Positions 1 through 7,524 of a DNA stretch of 14,238 bases are shown in pieces. Positions within the stretch are counted from its first letter, which is position 1. Each line of letters begins with the position of its first letter. The translations under genes and the position numbers were made by a program. Origin of the DNA: Lachnospiraceae bacterium (lineage in GTDB: Bacteria; Bacillota; Clostridia; Lachnospirales; Lachnospiraceae). The notes below the pieces were generated by a model that was given only the letters and a program-made list of their open reading frames with translations, was not told where the DNA came from and ran no database searches. The stretch covers positions 1 to 14,238 of the forward strand of contig CAAHDV010000107.1 of NCBI GenBank assembly GCA_900770535.1. Reading direction: 5' to 3'.

Positions 1-605
1 AGGTACTTGATGAACTGGTAGATCGGCTGTACGGTTTCAAATCCCTTTAACGGGATAGCGTTCTGTACACGCGGGTCGTGAGCGTCGAAGGTAATGATAT
101 TCTCCACGCCCATGTTGGTCAGCTCCTGCAGTGCCAGGGCGCAGTCTAAGGACTCACGGCCGGAACGCTTGTGCTGACGGCTCTCATAGAGGAAAGGCAT
201 GATGACATTGATACGGCGCGCCTTGCCGGCTGCTGCCGCAATAACACGCTTTAAGTCCTGGAAATGGTCATCCGGAGACATGTGGTTGGTCATGCCGCAC
301 AGAGAGTAGGTCAGATTATAGTTACACACATCTACCATGATGTAAAGATCGTCACCACGAATGGAAGACTCAATGGTTCCCTTGCCTTCACCGGAACCGA
401 AACGCGGGGTCTTGGCCTCAATAATGTAAGAATCTCTCTGATAGCCTGCAAACGCGATGGTGGATTTGTGCTCACTCTCACGTTCCTTTCTCCACTCGAC
501 CAGCCAGTCGTTTACCTTTGCACCCAGGGTTGCGCAGCTCTTCAACGGGATCAGTCCTAATGGTCCTACCGGAATGGTCTCAATGGTCTTCTCTTCGTAA
601 ATCAT
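1..605 (-). CDS. prs: Ribose-phosphate pyrophosphokinase (PRPP synthetase), 3' end outside window
   Basis: Partial gene: 201 codons from the ATG at 603-605 to the left edge, so the C-terminal part is missing. The enzyme transfers pyrophosphate from ATP to ribose 5-phosphate, giving PRPP for purine, pyrimidine, His, Trp and NAD synthesis in the cytosol. The translation contains MPFLYESRQHKRSGRES, the counterpart of the PYYGYARQDRK... ATP/ribose-binding segment of ordinary Prs, followed by ITFDAHDPRVQNA, matching the ...TMDLHA.QIQGFF segment. The N-terminus is longer and more divergent than in E. coli or B. subtilis Prs, as I expect for the clostridial/Lachnospiraceae form (inference). The start is set by GGAGG at 611-615, five bases upstream. 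A strong promoter sits about 80 bp upstream, so it is probably transcribed independently of the dnaD-dnaI operon, although I see no clear terminator between them. Confidence 0.88.
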   Translation of the reverse strand, partial: MIYEEKTIETIPVGPLGLIPLKSCATLGAKVNDWLVEWRKERESEHKSTIAFAGYQRDSYIIEAKTPRFGSGEGKGTIESSIRGDDLYIMVDVCNYNLTYSLCGMTNHMSPDDHFQDLKRVIAAAAGKARRINVIMPFLYESRQHKRSGRESLDCALALQELTNMGVENIITFDAHDPRVQNAIPLKGFETVQPIYQFIKY

Positions 606-685
606 CTTTTCCTCCATGCAATGTGTATTATTTATTTTTGTTTTATGATATGGCAGAATCTGAAGGATGCCGCCGCATCGTTTCT

Positions 686-714
686 TTTATATCATTATGC
701 CTCAGTTAAGTCAA
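686..714 (-). promoter_or_regulatory. Sigma-A-type promoter for prs
   Basis: On the minus strand TTGACT (709-714) and TATAAA (686-691) are separated by exactly 17 bp, and a TGA precedes the -10 hexamer (extended -10). Transcription would start near 679, giving a 5' leader of about 73 nt before the prs ATG at 605. Prediction from consensus match only. Confidence 0.7.
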
Positions 715-750
715 GCCAATCCCCCGAAACTTTCAGGTTTGCTTTGTTTT

Positions 751-1749
751 TCACAATCTTGCGGCTGCCGCCCGTTTTTTCATGCGGATATCCGCGCCGT
801 ACAGCGGGATGACCCGGTAATTGCTCATGATCCGGGAAGTCACACGGTCCGAATAGGTATCCTTTAACATGCCCATGGACAGATTCGTGGAAATGATGGT
901 TCCCTTCTTCCTGCCGATGCGCTCGTTGATGCAGTAGAAAAGCTGGGAGGAAACAAAGGAGTTGTTCAGCTCCGTTCCCAGGTCATCGATGATGAGCATG
1001 TCACAGTCCAGAATGTAGCGGTAGCTCTCCTCCACATCCTCCTCGCTGTCCCGTCCGAATTTGTATTTGGAAAAAATTTCAAACAGCTCGTTGGAGGACA
1101 GATAAATGACCGAAATGCAACGGTCAATGAGTTCTTTGGCAATGCAGTTGGTAAGAAAAGTCTTTCCCACACCAGTGCCGCCGGTAAAGAGAATGCTGTT
1201 TCCCTTGTCCGGATACTGCTGCGCAAACTCCCGGCACTGCCGCACCACAACCTCCATGTAGGCCCGCTCTGTCATGCCAAGCTGGGGAACTTTCTCGGTA
1301 TCATCGTAAAAATCAAAGCGGAGGCGGTCGAAATTCTCTTCTTTTAAAACTGCCTCAATATTGGACTGGGCATAAAGAATATTCAGGCGCTGCCGCTCAA
1401 AGCAGTGGCACCGTTTTCCATTCGCGTAGCCGGTATCCTGGCAGTACGGACAGTCATAGCGAAGCTCCATATAGTCAGCCGGATATCCGGCCGCTTTTAA
1501 GAGGGTCAGCTTCTGCTCCTTTAAATCCGCCAGATCTTCCTTTAAGTGTTCCCGGGCCTTTGTGTCTCCGCCCAGTACCCGTCTGGCGCAGTCCGCTGCC
1601 CGGCTGCTGATCTGGCGGTCCAGCTCCTGAATCTGTGGTATTTTTTTGTATACTTCCTGCGTCCGTGCCTCCATGGCACGGCGCTGCAGGCGCTGCCGTT
1701 CTTCATACCCGCGCATCACCGCGTTGTACTGGGAATTGCTCAGTGCCAT
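751..1749 (-). CDS. dnaI: Primosomal helicase loader, DnaI/DnaC-type AAA+ ATPase
   Basis: 332 residues. Loads the replicative DNA helicase onto single-stranded DNA at the origin and at restart sites, working with DnaD. The N-terminal third is helical and charged and carries a cysteine cluster C100-x2-C103-x10-C114-x-C116 (YDCPYCQDTGYANGKRCHC), which fits the zinc-binding helicase-interaction domain of DnaI. The AAA+ domain follows: Walker A GGTGVGKT at 190-197, Walker B LIIDDLG at 252-258, sensor-1-like ISTNLS at 286-291, and candidate arginine finger residues in DRVTSRI at 301-307. Length is typical of the family. The start ATG at 1747-1749 is preceded by AAGGAGAG with about 8 nt spacing. 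It lies 65 bp downstream of dnaD on the same strand, the usual dnaD-dnaI order in Clostridia. In some annotations this family is called DnaC or an IstB-like ATP-binding protein; no transposase is nearby, so the IstB role is unlikely. Confidence 0.93.
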   Translation of the reverse strand: MALSNSQYNAVMRGYEERQRLQRRAMEARTQEVYKKIPQIQELDRQISSRAADCARRVLGGDTKAREHLKEDLADLKEQKLTLLKAAGYPADYMELRYDCPYCQDTGYANGKRCHCFERQRLNILYAQSNIEAVLKEENFDRLRFDFYDDTEKVPQLGMTERAYMEVVVRQCREFAQQYPDKGNSILFTGGTGVGKTFLTNCIAKELIDRCISVIYLSSNELFEIFSKYKFGRDSEEDVEESYRYILDCDMLIIDDLGTELNNSFVSSQLFYCINERIGRKKGTIISTNLSMGMLKDTYSDRVTSRIMSNYRVIPLYGADIRMKKRAAAARL

Positions 1750-1814
1750 AACTTACTCTCCTTCTTCATGGTCTGTCCTCTGACTGCGGCATGTTCCGCT
1801 GCCCGGGCTGCCCG

Positions 1815-2822
1815 CTACTGTTCTCCGATCCAGTCCTTCACCTGATTCAGCACCATAGAATCATAGTCGGTGTTTCTCTGCTCAAAATTCAGGAACTGGT
1901 TGTTCGCCTGACGGCTGTTTTTCTGGTTTTTCTGATTCTTCTGGCCTTTGTACTTTTCATCCAGCACCGAAATGTCGTTCAGGCTATGGACTCCCGCCTT
2001 TCTCCATTCAGAAAGGATCCGGTCCGCATAGCGGAAGCTGGGATTGTGGGTAGCCTCCATGGTACGGTTGCAGGCCTCTAACACCACCTCTTTGGTAAAG
2101 CCGTACTCTCCGAACCAGCGCTCAATCATCTCCCGCTCTGTCTCAGCCGGGTTTCTTCCGGTCAGGCCAAAAGCCCGCATGACGGAAAAGGAGTTTTTGG
2201 TAAAGCCGCTGGCGTAAGCCTTGGCCTGTTCCACCGTGGCAAAACCCTTTTCATGCCAGCTGATGGCAACCGTCTCTATATAACGGATGCTGGTGTGGCC
2301 GCCCTGCACGCAGTGCTCCACCACGTATTCCAGAAGCTCTGCCGACATATGCAGGCCATCATAAAGATAGGCAAACACCTCCAGCTCCCGCTGGGTGAAG
2401 ATCTTGTTCAAATAGCGCTGGGCTATGTAAAGAAGTTCTGAAAACTCCCCGTCTCCCTGCAGGCGGTTTACCTGATCCTGGCTGTATACCGGCCGCGCGC
2501 CTTTTGTCTCTGCTGCCAAAGCTGCGGCCGCTGCGTCCTGCTTCATCGGACCGGCGCCCGTCCCTGCTGCAGACTGCTGTGTCAGAAGACCGTCTGTGCT
2601 TAAGACTCCCAGCTTCTCCCAGTAAAGGATTGCCCGGCGGATATCCGCCTCCGTATGGTTCAGGCCATCCGCTATTCTTTCAAGACTCACAGGCTCATCT
2701 TTATGGCGGAGCAAATACAGATACACCTTCACATACTCCCCGCTGGCTTCCGCCAGGTAACGGTCAATAAATTCGTTGGAAACCAGGATTGCGTCCACCT
2801 GGAAATGATATGTAAAACTCAT
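1815..2822 (-). CDS. dnaD: DnaD-domain replication initiation/restart protein
   Basis: 335 residues. DnaD remodels DNA and helps recruit the helicase loader during initiation and restart. Residues 1-80 form the winged-helix N-terminal domain, including the AEASGEYVKVYLYLLRH segment. A low-complexity Ala/Gln/Gly linker spans about 81-110. Two DDBH2 (DnaB_2) domains follow, each ending in the signature Y-x3-(V/I)-x3-W: Y181-V185-W189 (YIETVAISW) and Y265-I269-W273 (YADRILSEW), 84 residues apart. The tail has a basic QKNQKN run (about 293-302) and the F..F.QR..DYD..V motif (310-325) typical of clostridial members. The start ATG (2820-2822) has AAAGGTGAG upstream. It heads a two-gene operon with dnaI. 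Its upstream region holds four DnaA boxes within about 45-90 bp of the predicted transcription start, suggesting DnaA control (inference). Confidence 0.92.
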   Translation of the reverse strand: MSFTYHFQVDAILVSNEFIDRYLAEASGEYVKVYLYLLRHKDEPVSLERIADGLNHTEADIRRAILYWEKLGVLSTDGLLTQQSAAGTGAGPMKQDAAAAALAAETKGARPVYSQDQVNRLQGDGEFSELLYIAQRYLNKIFTQRELEVFAYLYDGLHMSAELLEYVVEHCVQGGHTSIRYIETVAISWHEKGFATVEQAKAYASGFTKNSFSVMRAFGLTGRNPAETEREMIERWFGEYGFTKEVVLEACNRTMEATHNPSFRYADRILSEWRKAGVHSLNDISVLDEKYKGQKNQKNQKNSRQANNQFLNFEQRNTDYDSMVLNQVKDWIGEQ

Positions 2823-2850
2823 AAAAATCTCACCTTTCCTGTCTGCTAAC

Positions 2851-2859
2851 AGTGTACCA
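2851..2859 (-). promoter_or_regulatory. Extended -10 promoter for dnaD-dnaI
   Basis: The minus strand reads TGGTACACT (TGn plus a -10 hexamer at 2851-2856). No good -35 hexamer is found 17 bp upstream. This fits an extended -10 promoter that might need an activator. Start near 2844, leader about 22 nt. Confidence 0.5.
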
Positions 2860-2888
2860 CATCCAATTTCAAAAAGAAATAGGCGAGT

Positions 2889-2932
2889 TTATCCACAGAA
2901 TTCATTGTGGATAATGTGGATAATGTGGATAT
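2889..2932. promoter_or_regulatory. DnaA-box cluster 1 (four boxes, three in tandem without spacing)
   Basis: A perfect TTATCCACA lies on the plus strand at 2889-2897. Three head-to-tail 9-mers follow on the minus strand: TGTGGATAA at 2906-2914, TGTGGATAA at 2915-2923 and TGTGGATAT at 2924-2932, the last with one mismatch. This is the classic DnaA recognition sequence. The cluster lies about 45 to 90 bp upstream of the predicted dnaD transcription start. Occupation by DnaA is inferred, not shown. Confidence 0.85.
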
Positions 2933-3031
2933 AAACATTTTTCTTGTCCGCCAAAAGCACTCGAAACGTGTCGAATTGTAGATAAAACCGTGGGTTTTTA
3001 AATTTTTAGATTTCTTCTTATGTAAATTAAA

Positions 3032-3088
3032 AAATCCACATAGTCCCTTTACATAAAAAGTGGAAAACTATGTGGATAATGTGGATAA
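3032..3088. promoter_or_regulatory. DnaA-box cluster 2, abutting the murC stop codon
   Basis: Two perfect DnaA boxes on the minus strand, TGTGGATAA at 3071-3079 and 3080-3088, are in tandem with no spacer and directly touch the murC stop codon (3089-3091). A weaker match, AAATCCACA (two mismatches), is on the plus strand at 3032-3040. A very AT-rich stretch (about 2995-3035) separates this cluster from cluster 1, an arrangement resembling bacterial origin or DnaA-regulatory regions. Confidence 0.8.
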
Positions 3089-4468
3089 CTATTTATTTAA
3101 GAGCTTTTCCCCAACTTTTACAATGTCTCCGGCCCCCATAGTTATCAACAGATCACCGGTGGAACAATTTTTTAAAAGAAATGCTTCAATTTCCTCAAAG
3201 GTTGGGAAATAATGGACTTCCGTGCCCAGTTTTTCAATGCGGGAAGCAATATCCGCGGAGCTGATACCCAGGGTATCGGTCTCTCTGGCCGCGTAGATGT
3301 CGGCAAGAACAACTGCGTCCGCTGCGGAAAGGGCCTCGGCAAACTCATCCAGGAATGCTTTGGTGCGGGTGTAGGTATGCGGCTGGAACACACACCACAG
3401 TTTCTTATGTGGATAATTGTGTGCTGCCTTTAAGGTAGCCGCAATCTCCTGTGGATGATGCGCGTAGTCGTCAATGATGGTGATGCCGTTTAACTCACCC
3501 TTTTTCTCGAACCGGCGGTCGGTTCCGGTAAAGTGCAGCAGCCCGTCCGCAATGGCTGCATCCGGAATACCCAGTGCCTTCGCAGCGGCAATGGCTGCCA
3601 GAGCATTGTATACATTGTGCTCACCCGGTACGCCAAGGGTAATGGTTCCGGCTGCCTTTCCCCGCTCCATCAGGGTAAAGGTCGGGCGGGCGAAGGCGTC
3701 ATATGTAATATCCGCGGCGCTGTAATCGCTCTCTGCGCTGTGTCCGAAGGTAACCACCTTACAAGGCAGGCCGCCGCTGATCTCCTCATAATTTTTAATA
3801 TCCCGGTTGATGATCAGAAGTCCTTTTTCATCCAGCTTCTCCGCAAACAGGCGGAAGGAATGGCGGATATCGTCCAGATCCTTGAAAAAGTCCAGATGGT
3901 CTGCTTCTATATTTAAAATGATCTCCATGGTCGGGAAGAAGGAAAGGAAGCTGTTGGTGTACTCACAGGCCTCGGTTACAAACAGCTCCGGTCCGCCCAC
4001 ACGAATGTTACCGCCAATGGAGTGCAGGATTCCGCCCACAGAGATGGTCGGATTTTTCTCGGCTGCCAGAAGAATCTCGGTTACCATGGAAGTCGTGGTG
4101 GTCTTGCCATGAGTTCCGGAAATAGCAATGGCCTCTCCATAATTTTTCATGATCTGGCCCAAAAGCTCTGCGCGGGTCATCATCGGAATGCCGCGGCGCA
4201 CGACCTCGGCGTACTCCGGGTTATCCGCATGAACTGCTGCGGTGTACACCACCAGTTCAATCTCATCGGTAATATTGGCTGCTGCCTGGCCATATATCAC
4301 CTTTGCGCCGGCTGCTGCCAGGTGGTCGGTCAGTTCGCTCTCATGGGCGTCTGAACCACTGACGCGAAAACCTTCCCGCATCAGAATCTCTGCCAGGCCG
4401 CTCATGCTGATACCGCCGATTCCGATAAAATGAATAGCAATGGGTTTCTTAAAATCTATCTGATACAT
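3089..4468 (-). CDS. murC: UDP-N-acetylmuramate--L-alanine ligase
   Basis: 459 residues from the chosen start. Cytosolic ATP-dependent ligase that adds L-Ala to UDP-MurNAc, the first step of stem-peptide assembly. Numbering from this start: Rossmann-like HFIGIGGISMSG near the N-terminus (13-24), the Mur ligase P-loop GTHGKTTT (118-125), EACEY (166-170), the conserved EADHLD (188-193), GEHNVYNA (282-289), FTGTDRRFE (313-321) and DDYAHHPQE (333-341). All are standard MurC motifs and the length is normal. I start at the ATG at 4466-4468 (MYQIDF...) and not at the in-frame ATG four codons upstream (4478-4480), because AAGGA lies about 11 nt before the former and directly abuts the latter. A perfect DnaA box lies inside the gene at 3408-3416. 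Divergent from the penicillin-binding protein gene. Confidence 0.95.
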   Translation of the reverse strand: MYQIDFKKPIAIHFIGIGGISMSGLAEILMREGFRVSGSDAHESELTDHLAAAGAKVIYGQAAANITDEIELVVYTAAVHADNPEYAEVVRRGIPMMTRAELLGQIMKNYGEAIAISGTHGKTTTTSMVTEILLAAEKNPTISVGGILHSIGGNIRVGGPELFVTEACEYTNSFLSFFPTMEIILNIEADHLDFFKDLDDIRHSFRLFAEKLDEKGLLIINRDIKNYEEISGGLPCKVVTFGHSAESDYSAADITYDAFARPTFTLMERGKAAGTITLGVPGEHNVYNALAAIAAAKALGIPDAAIADGLLHFTGTDRRFEKKGELNGITIIDDYAHHPQEIAATLKAAHNYPHKKLWCVFQPHTYTRTKAFLDEFAEALSAADAVVLADIYAARETDTLGISSADIASRIEKLGTEVHYFPTFEEIEAFLLKNCSTGDLLITMGAGDIVKVGEKLLNK

Positions 4469-4480
4469 ACTGGTTTCCAT

Positions 4481-4650
4481 CCTTTTTTATTGTTCATAGT
4501 CTTCTTATATAATATGCTGCTTCATATTCTTTTCCTTTTTACTTCCTTTTGCCGGAAAAGTCAATGTTTTTCTAGTCTTTCCGCACAAATTGTAATATAA
4601 TTGGAAGGAAAAAAGGAACGAAAGGAGTCTGTTTACAGAGGTAACATACT
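4481..4650. promoter_or_regulatory. Divergent promoter region between murC and the penicillin-binding protein gene
   Basis: A 170-bp AT-rich intergenic region. On the plus strand a perfect TATAAT (4596-4601) would start transcription near 4608, but no good -35 hexamer is found 16-18 bp upstream. On the minus strand TATTAT (4509-4514) is a possible -10 for murC, again with a weak -35. The plus-strand start codon is preceded by AGAGGT (about 8 nt spacing); a further GAAAGGAGT about 25 nt upstream has no usable start codon after it. Confidence 0.45.
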
Positions 4651-7524
4651 ATGAAATCTAATCCTACACCACATTCGCTTATGCATGCCTTTTCCGGCTT
4701 TTTTGTCAGCCTGTTCGGAATCCTTGGATGGCTGTTTCAGTCCATCCTGCATCTTCTGACCTGCGGACTGATTTTGTGCGGCCTCATCGGCCTGCTCATC
4801 TACGCAAAAGTACGTCCGGAGCTGGACCACTGCCGGGAAGTTGCCTACGATAAACTGGCACAGATGCAGCGCCAGGACTTCAGTATGCTGTCCGACACAG
4901 AAATATACGATAAGAACGACCAGCTGATTGGCCTGATCAATGCCGGACATTACGAATACGTCCCCATTAACCAGATCAGCATGAATCTGCAGAATGCTTA
5001 CATCGCCCAGGAGGACCGGCGTTTCAAATCCCACACCGGCGTTGACTGGATCGCCACCTTCCGTGCGGGTCTTGCCCTCGTCAAAAACCGCGGCGAGATC
5101 ACCCAGGGCGGCAGCACCATCACCCAGCAGGTGGTAAAGAATACCTACCTGACCCAGGAACAGAGCTTTACCCGAAAAATCGTGGAAATCCTGCTGGCGC
5201 CGGAAATTGAGAAAAAGTATTCCAAGGCAGATATCATGGAATTTTACTGCAACACCAATTTCTACGGCAACCACTGCTATGGCGTGGAAGCTGCCAGCCG
5301 CTACTACTTCGGCAAAGATGCCAGCGACTTAGAGCCTTACGAGGCCGCTGTGTTGGTCGGCATCAGCAACAGCCCCACCGCCTACAACCCCGTCCGCAAC
5401 CCGGAAGCCTCTTTAAAGAAACGAAACGATGTGCTGCACAGCATGCTTGAGGTTGGTTATCTCACAGAAGATGCTTACCAGAATGCCATCAGCCAGCCCT
5501 TAAGCATCGTTCAGGAGGAGGGCGAGGGAAGTGATGAGAACTACATGAGCAGCTATGCCATCCACTGCGCTGCACTGGCGCTCATGAAGCTGGACAATTT
5601 CCAGTTCCAGTACATCTTCAAAGATAAATCCGATTACGATACTTATATGGAAAACTATCAGGCCACCTACACAGAGAAGGCCGACGACATCCGCGCTGGC
5701 GGCTACCGCATCTACACGACTCTGGACCAGGATCTGCAGAACACATTGCAGACCCAGCTTGATGAAGTTCTGTCCCCATACACAGAACTTCAGGATAACG
5801 GAAAATACGCCCTGCAGGGTGCCGGTGTGATCGTGGACAATATGACTAACAGCGTCGTAGCTGTGGTTGGCGGCCGCGGCGTGGACGATGTCTACAACCG
5901 TGCTTACTTAAGCGCGAGACAGCCGGGAAGCACCATCAAGCCTCTGATCGACTATGGCCCTGCTTTTGATACCGGCGAATACTATCCGGCCCGCCTGGTC
6001 AACGACCACAAATGGGCAGACGGACCTTCCAACAGTGGAGGCTCCTACTACGGCAATGTTTCCGTCCGGGAAGCCTTAAACCGCAGCTTAAACACCGTGG
6101 CCTGGCAGATTCTCACCGACATTGGCGTAGACTACGGCTTAAACTATCTGGGCGAGATGGACTTCCAGAAACTCACCTACATTGATAATGGCGTGCCGTC
6201 CTTAAGTATCGGTGGTTTCACCAACGGCGTCCGGGTTGTGGATATGGCAAAGGGCTACAGCACCCTGGCAAACGGCGGTGTATACAACGACCAGAGCTGT
6301 ATCCGCAAGATCGATCATGAACATAACGGCGAGCTGACCAAAAACTTAAAAGCTCATTCCCAGGTGGTCTATCAGCAGGATTCCGCCTATATGCTGACGG
6401 ATGTTTTAAAGGGAACACTCAACGAATCCTACGGAACCGGCTATGGCCTGGCTCTGGAAAGCGGAATGCCGGCAGCCGGAAAGACTGGTACCACCAACAG
6501 CAGCAAGGACACCTGGTTCTGTGGCTATACCCGCTACTACACCACTGCGGTCTGGGTTGGCTACGACACTCCGCGGTCTATGCCGGGCATCTACGGAAAA
6601 ACCTACGCCGGAAAGATCTGGAAGCAGGTCATGGACCAGATCCACGAAGGCAAAGAGCTTCTGGACTGGGAACAGCCAGCCACCGTGGAAATGACCACCG
6701 ACTCCAAAAGCGGCATCACAGACCTGTTCAGCGCAACCCTGCATGAACGCGCCGAGCAGAGCCTCCATGATAAAGAGCAGCGCAAACTGGAAGAAGATCT
6801 GGAAGCAGCGGTAACCGCCTTTGAGGACAAGACCATAGAGACCGTAGAGGACACCTACTGGGTAAAAGAGCAGTACCAGAGCATCATCTCCAAACTGAAC
6901 CTGATGGACGGCAGCGACAAGCGCACCGAGCTTCTGGAACGCATGACAAAACGCAATGAGGAATTTGCCCCGATCATCAGTGGGATGCAGGATACTATCA
7001 CACTGTATGAGGCACAGAAGGCAAAGGAAAAAGCTGAGGCCCAGAAAAAGGCTGAGGAAGACGCCATCACAGCCAGAAAGAATCAGGAAATCCAGACCCG
7101 CAAGAATACCTTCTTAAGTGCCCTGCGGGATGTGGAAAATCTGGAATATCAGTCCGAGGACGCGGAGGACCTGGTACAGAATGCCATCAGCAAGCTTTCT
7201 CTGGTTGAGACCTACGAGGAAGCTGCTTCCTACAAAGACCGTCTCCAGAAAGCCATCGACCGCATTGCCACCCTGCCGACCGAAAGCGAATGGCAGGCTG
7301 CAAAACAGGCAGAGGAAGAAGCCAAAGCGGAATCCCAGGCGGCCGACCAGCAGCAGATTGGTCTGGAACAGCAATCCTTACGAAGCTACTTAAATCAGGC
7401 AAAACGAAGCTGGAACACCTGGACTTCCCAACCGGCCGCAGCACCGGAAGCCGGTCCGGGAGCTGCCCCCGGTTCCGCTCCACAGCCCGCGCTCTCAGCA
7501 CCAACAACAGGAGGGAACAACTAA
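4651..7524 (+). CDS. Bifunctional class A penicillin-binding protein (transglycosylase/transpeptidase) with coiled-coil tail
   Basis: 957 residues. Polymerises lipid II into glycan strands and cross-links the stem peptides on the outer face of the membrane. The N-terminus is hydrophobic over about residues 12-51, ending in a transmembrane helix (about 33-51). The GT51 domain shows EDRRFKSHTGVDW (catalytic E121), GGSTITQQVVKN (153-164) and RKIVEILLAPEIEKKYSKADI (about 175-195). The transpeptidase domain has the S427-T-I-K430 tetrad (RQPGSTIKP), S479-L-N481 and K611-T-G613 (AAGKTGTTNSS). After about residue 690 comes a tail of some 260 residues that is rich in Glu, Lys, Ala and Gln and likely coiled coil, ending in a Pro/Ala/Gly-rich segment (about 918-957). 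The tail is longer than in typical PBP1 proteins. Its stop (7522-7524) directly adjoins the start of the next gene, so the two are co-transcribed. Confidence 0.93.
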   Translation: MKSNPTPHSLMHAFSGFFVSLFGILGWLFQSILHLLTCGLILCGLIGLLIYAKVRPELDHCREVAYDKLAQMQRQDFSMLSDTEIYDKNDQLIGLINAGHYEYVPINQISMNLQNAYIAQEDRRFKSHTGVDWIATFRAGLALVKNRGEITQGGSTITQQVVKNTYLTQEQSFTRKIVEILLAPEIEKKYSKADIMEFYCNTNFYGNHCYGVEAASRYYFGKDASDLEPYEAAVLVGISNSPTAYNPVRNPEASLKKRNDVLHSMLEVGYLTEDAYQNAISQPLSIVQEEGEGSDENYMSSYAIHCAALALMKLDNFQFQYIFKDKSDYDTYMENYQATYTEKADDIRAGGYRIYTTLDQDLQNTLQTQLDEVLSPYTELQDNGKYALQGAGVIVDNMTNSVVAVVGGRGVDDVYNRAYLSARQPGSTIKPLIDYGPAFDTGEYYPARLVNDHKWADGPSNSGGSYYGNVSVREALNRSLNTVAWQILTDIGVDYGLNYLGEMDFQKLTYIDNGVPSLSIGGFTNGVRVVDMAKGYSTLANGGVYNDQSCIRKIDHEHNGELTKNLKAHSQVVYQQDSAYMLTDVLKGTLNESYGTGYGLALESGMPAAGKTGTTNSSKDTWFCGYTRYYTTAVWVGYDTPRSMPGIYGKTYAGKIWKQVMDQIHEGKELLDWEQPATVEMTTDSKSGITDLFSATLHERAEQSLHDKEQRKLEEDLEAAVTAFEDKTIETVEDTYWVKEQYQSIISKLNLMDGSDKRTELLERMTKRNEEFAPIISGMQDTITLYEAQKAKEKAEAQKKAEEDAITARKNQEIQTRKNTFLSALRDVENLEYQSEDAEDLVQNAISKLSLVETYEEAASYKDRLQKAIDRIATLPTESEWQAAKQAEEEAKAESQAADQQQIGLEQQSLRSYLNQAKRSWNTWTSQPAAAPEAGPGAAPGSAPQPALSAPTTGGNN

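Noticed and set aside
606..750. Terminator between dnaI and prs
   Set aside because: I looked for a GC stem followed by a T tract on the minus strand and found only weak pairing, so no terminator is annotated.
966..1250. 94-codon minus-strand frame inside dnaI
   Set aside because: Out-of-frame overlap with the helicase loader, whose Walker and sensor motifs are intact in the called frame.
2984..2998. Small hairpin AAAACC-GTG-GGTTTT after murC
   Set aside because: Only six base pairs, mostly A-T, with no clear U tract; too weak for a terminator call.
2823..3088. Calling the region the chromosomal origin
   Set aside because: There is no dnaA or dnaN nearby, gene orientations do not switch at this point, and no skew analysis was possible; only a DnaA-box array is supported.
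3450..3458. TGTGGATGA, a one-mismatch DnaA-box-like site in murC
   Set aside because: It encodes the invariant HHPQ motif of MurC, so the match is explained by protein constraint.
4633..5274. 213-codon open frame on the minus strand opposite the PBP N-terminus
   Set aside because: It is fully antisense to the well-supported penicillin-binding protein gene, has no recognisable domain, and its translation reads as a by-product of the other strand's codon pattern.
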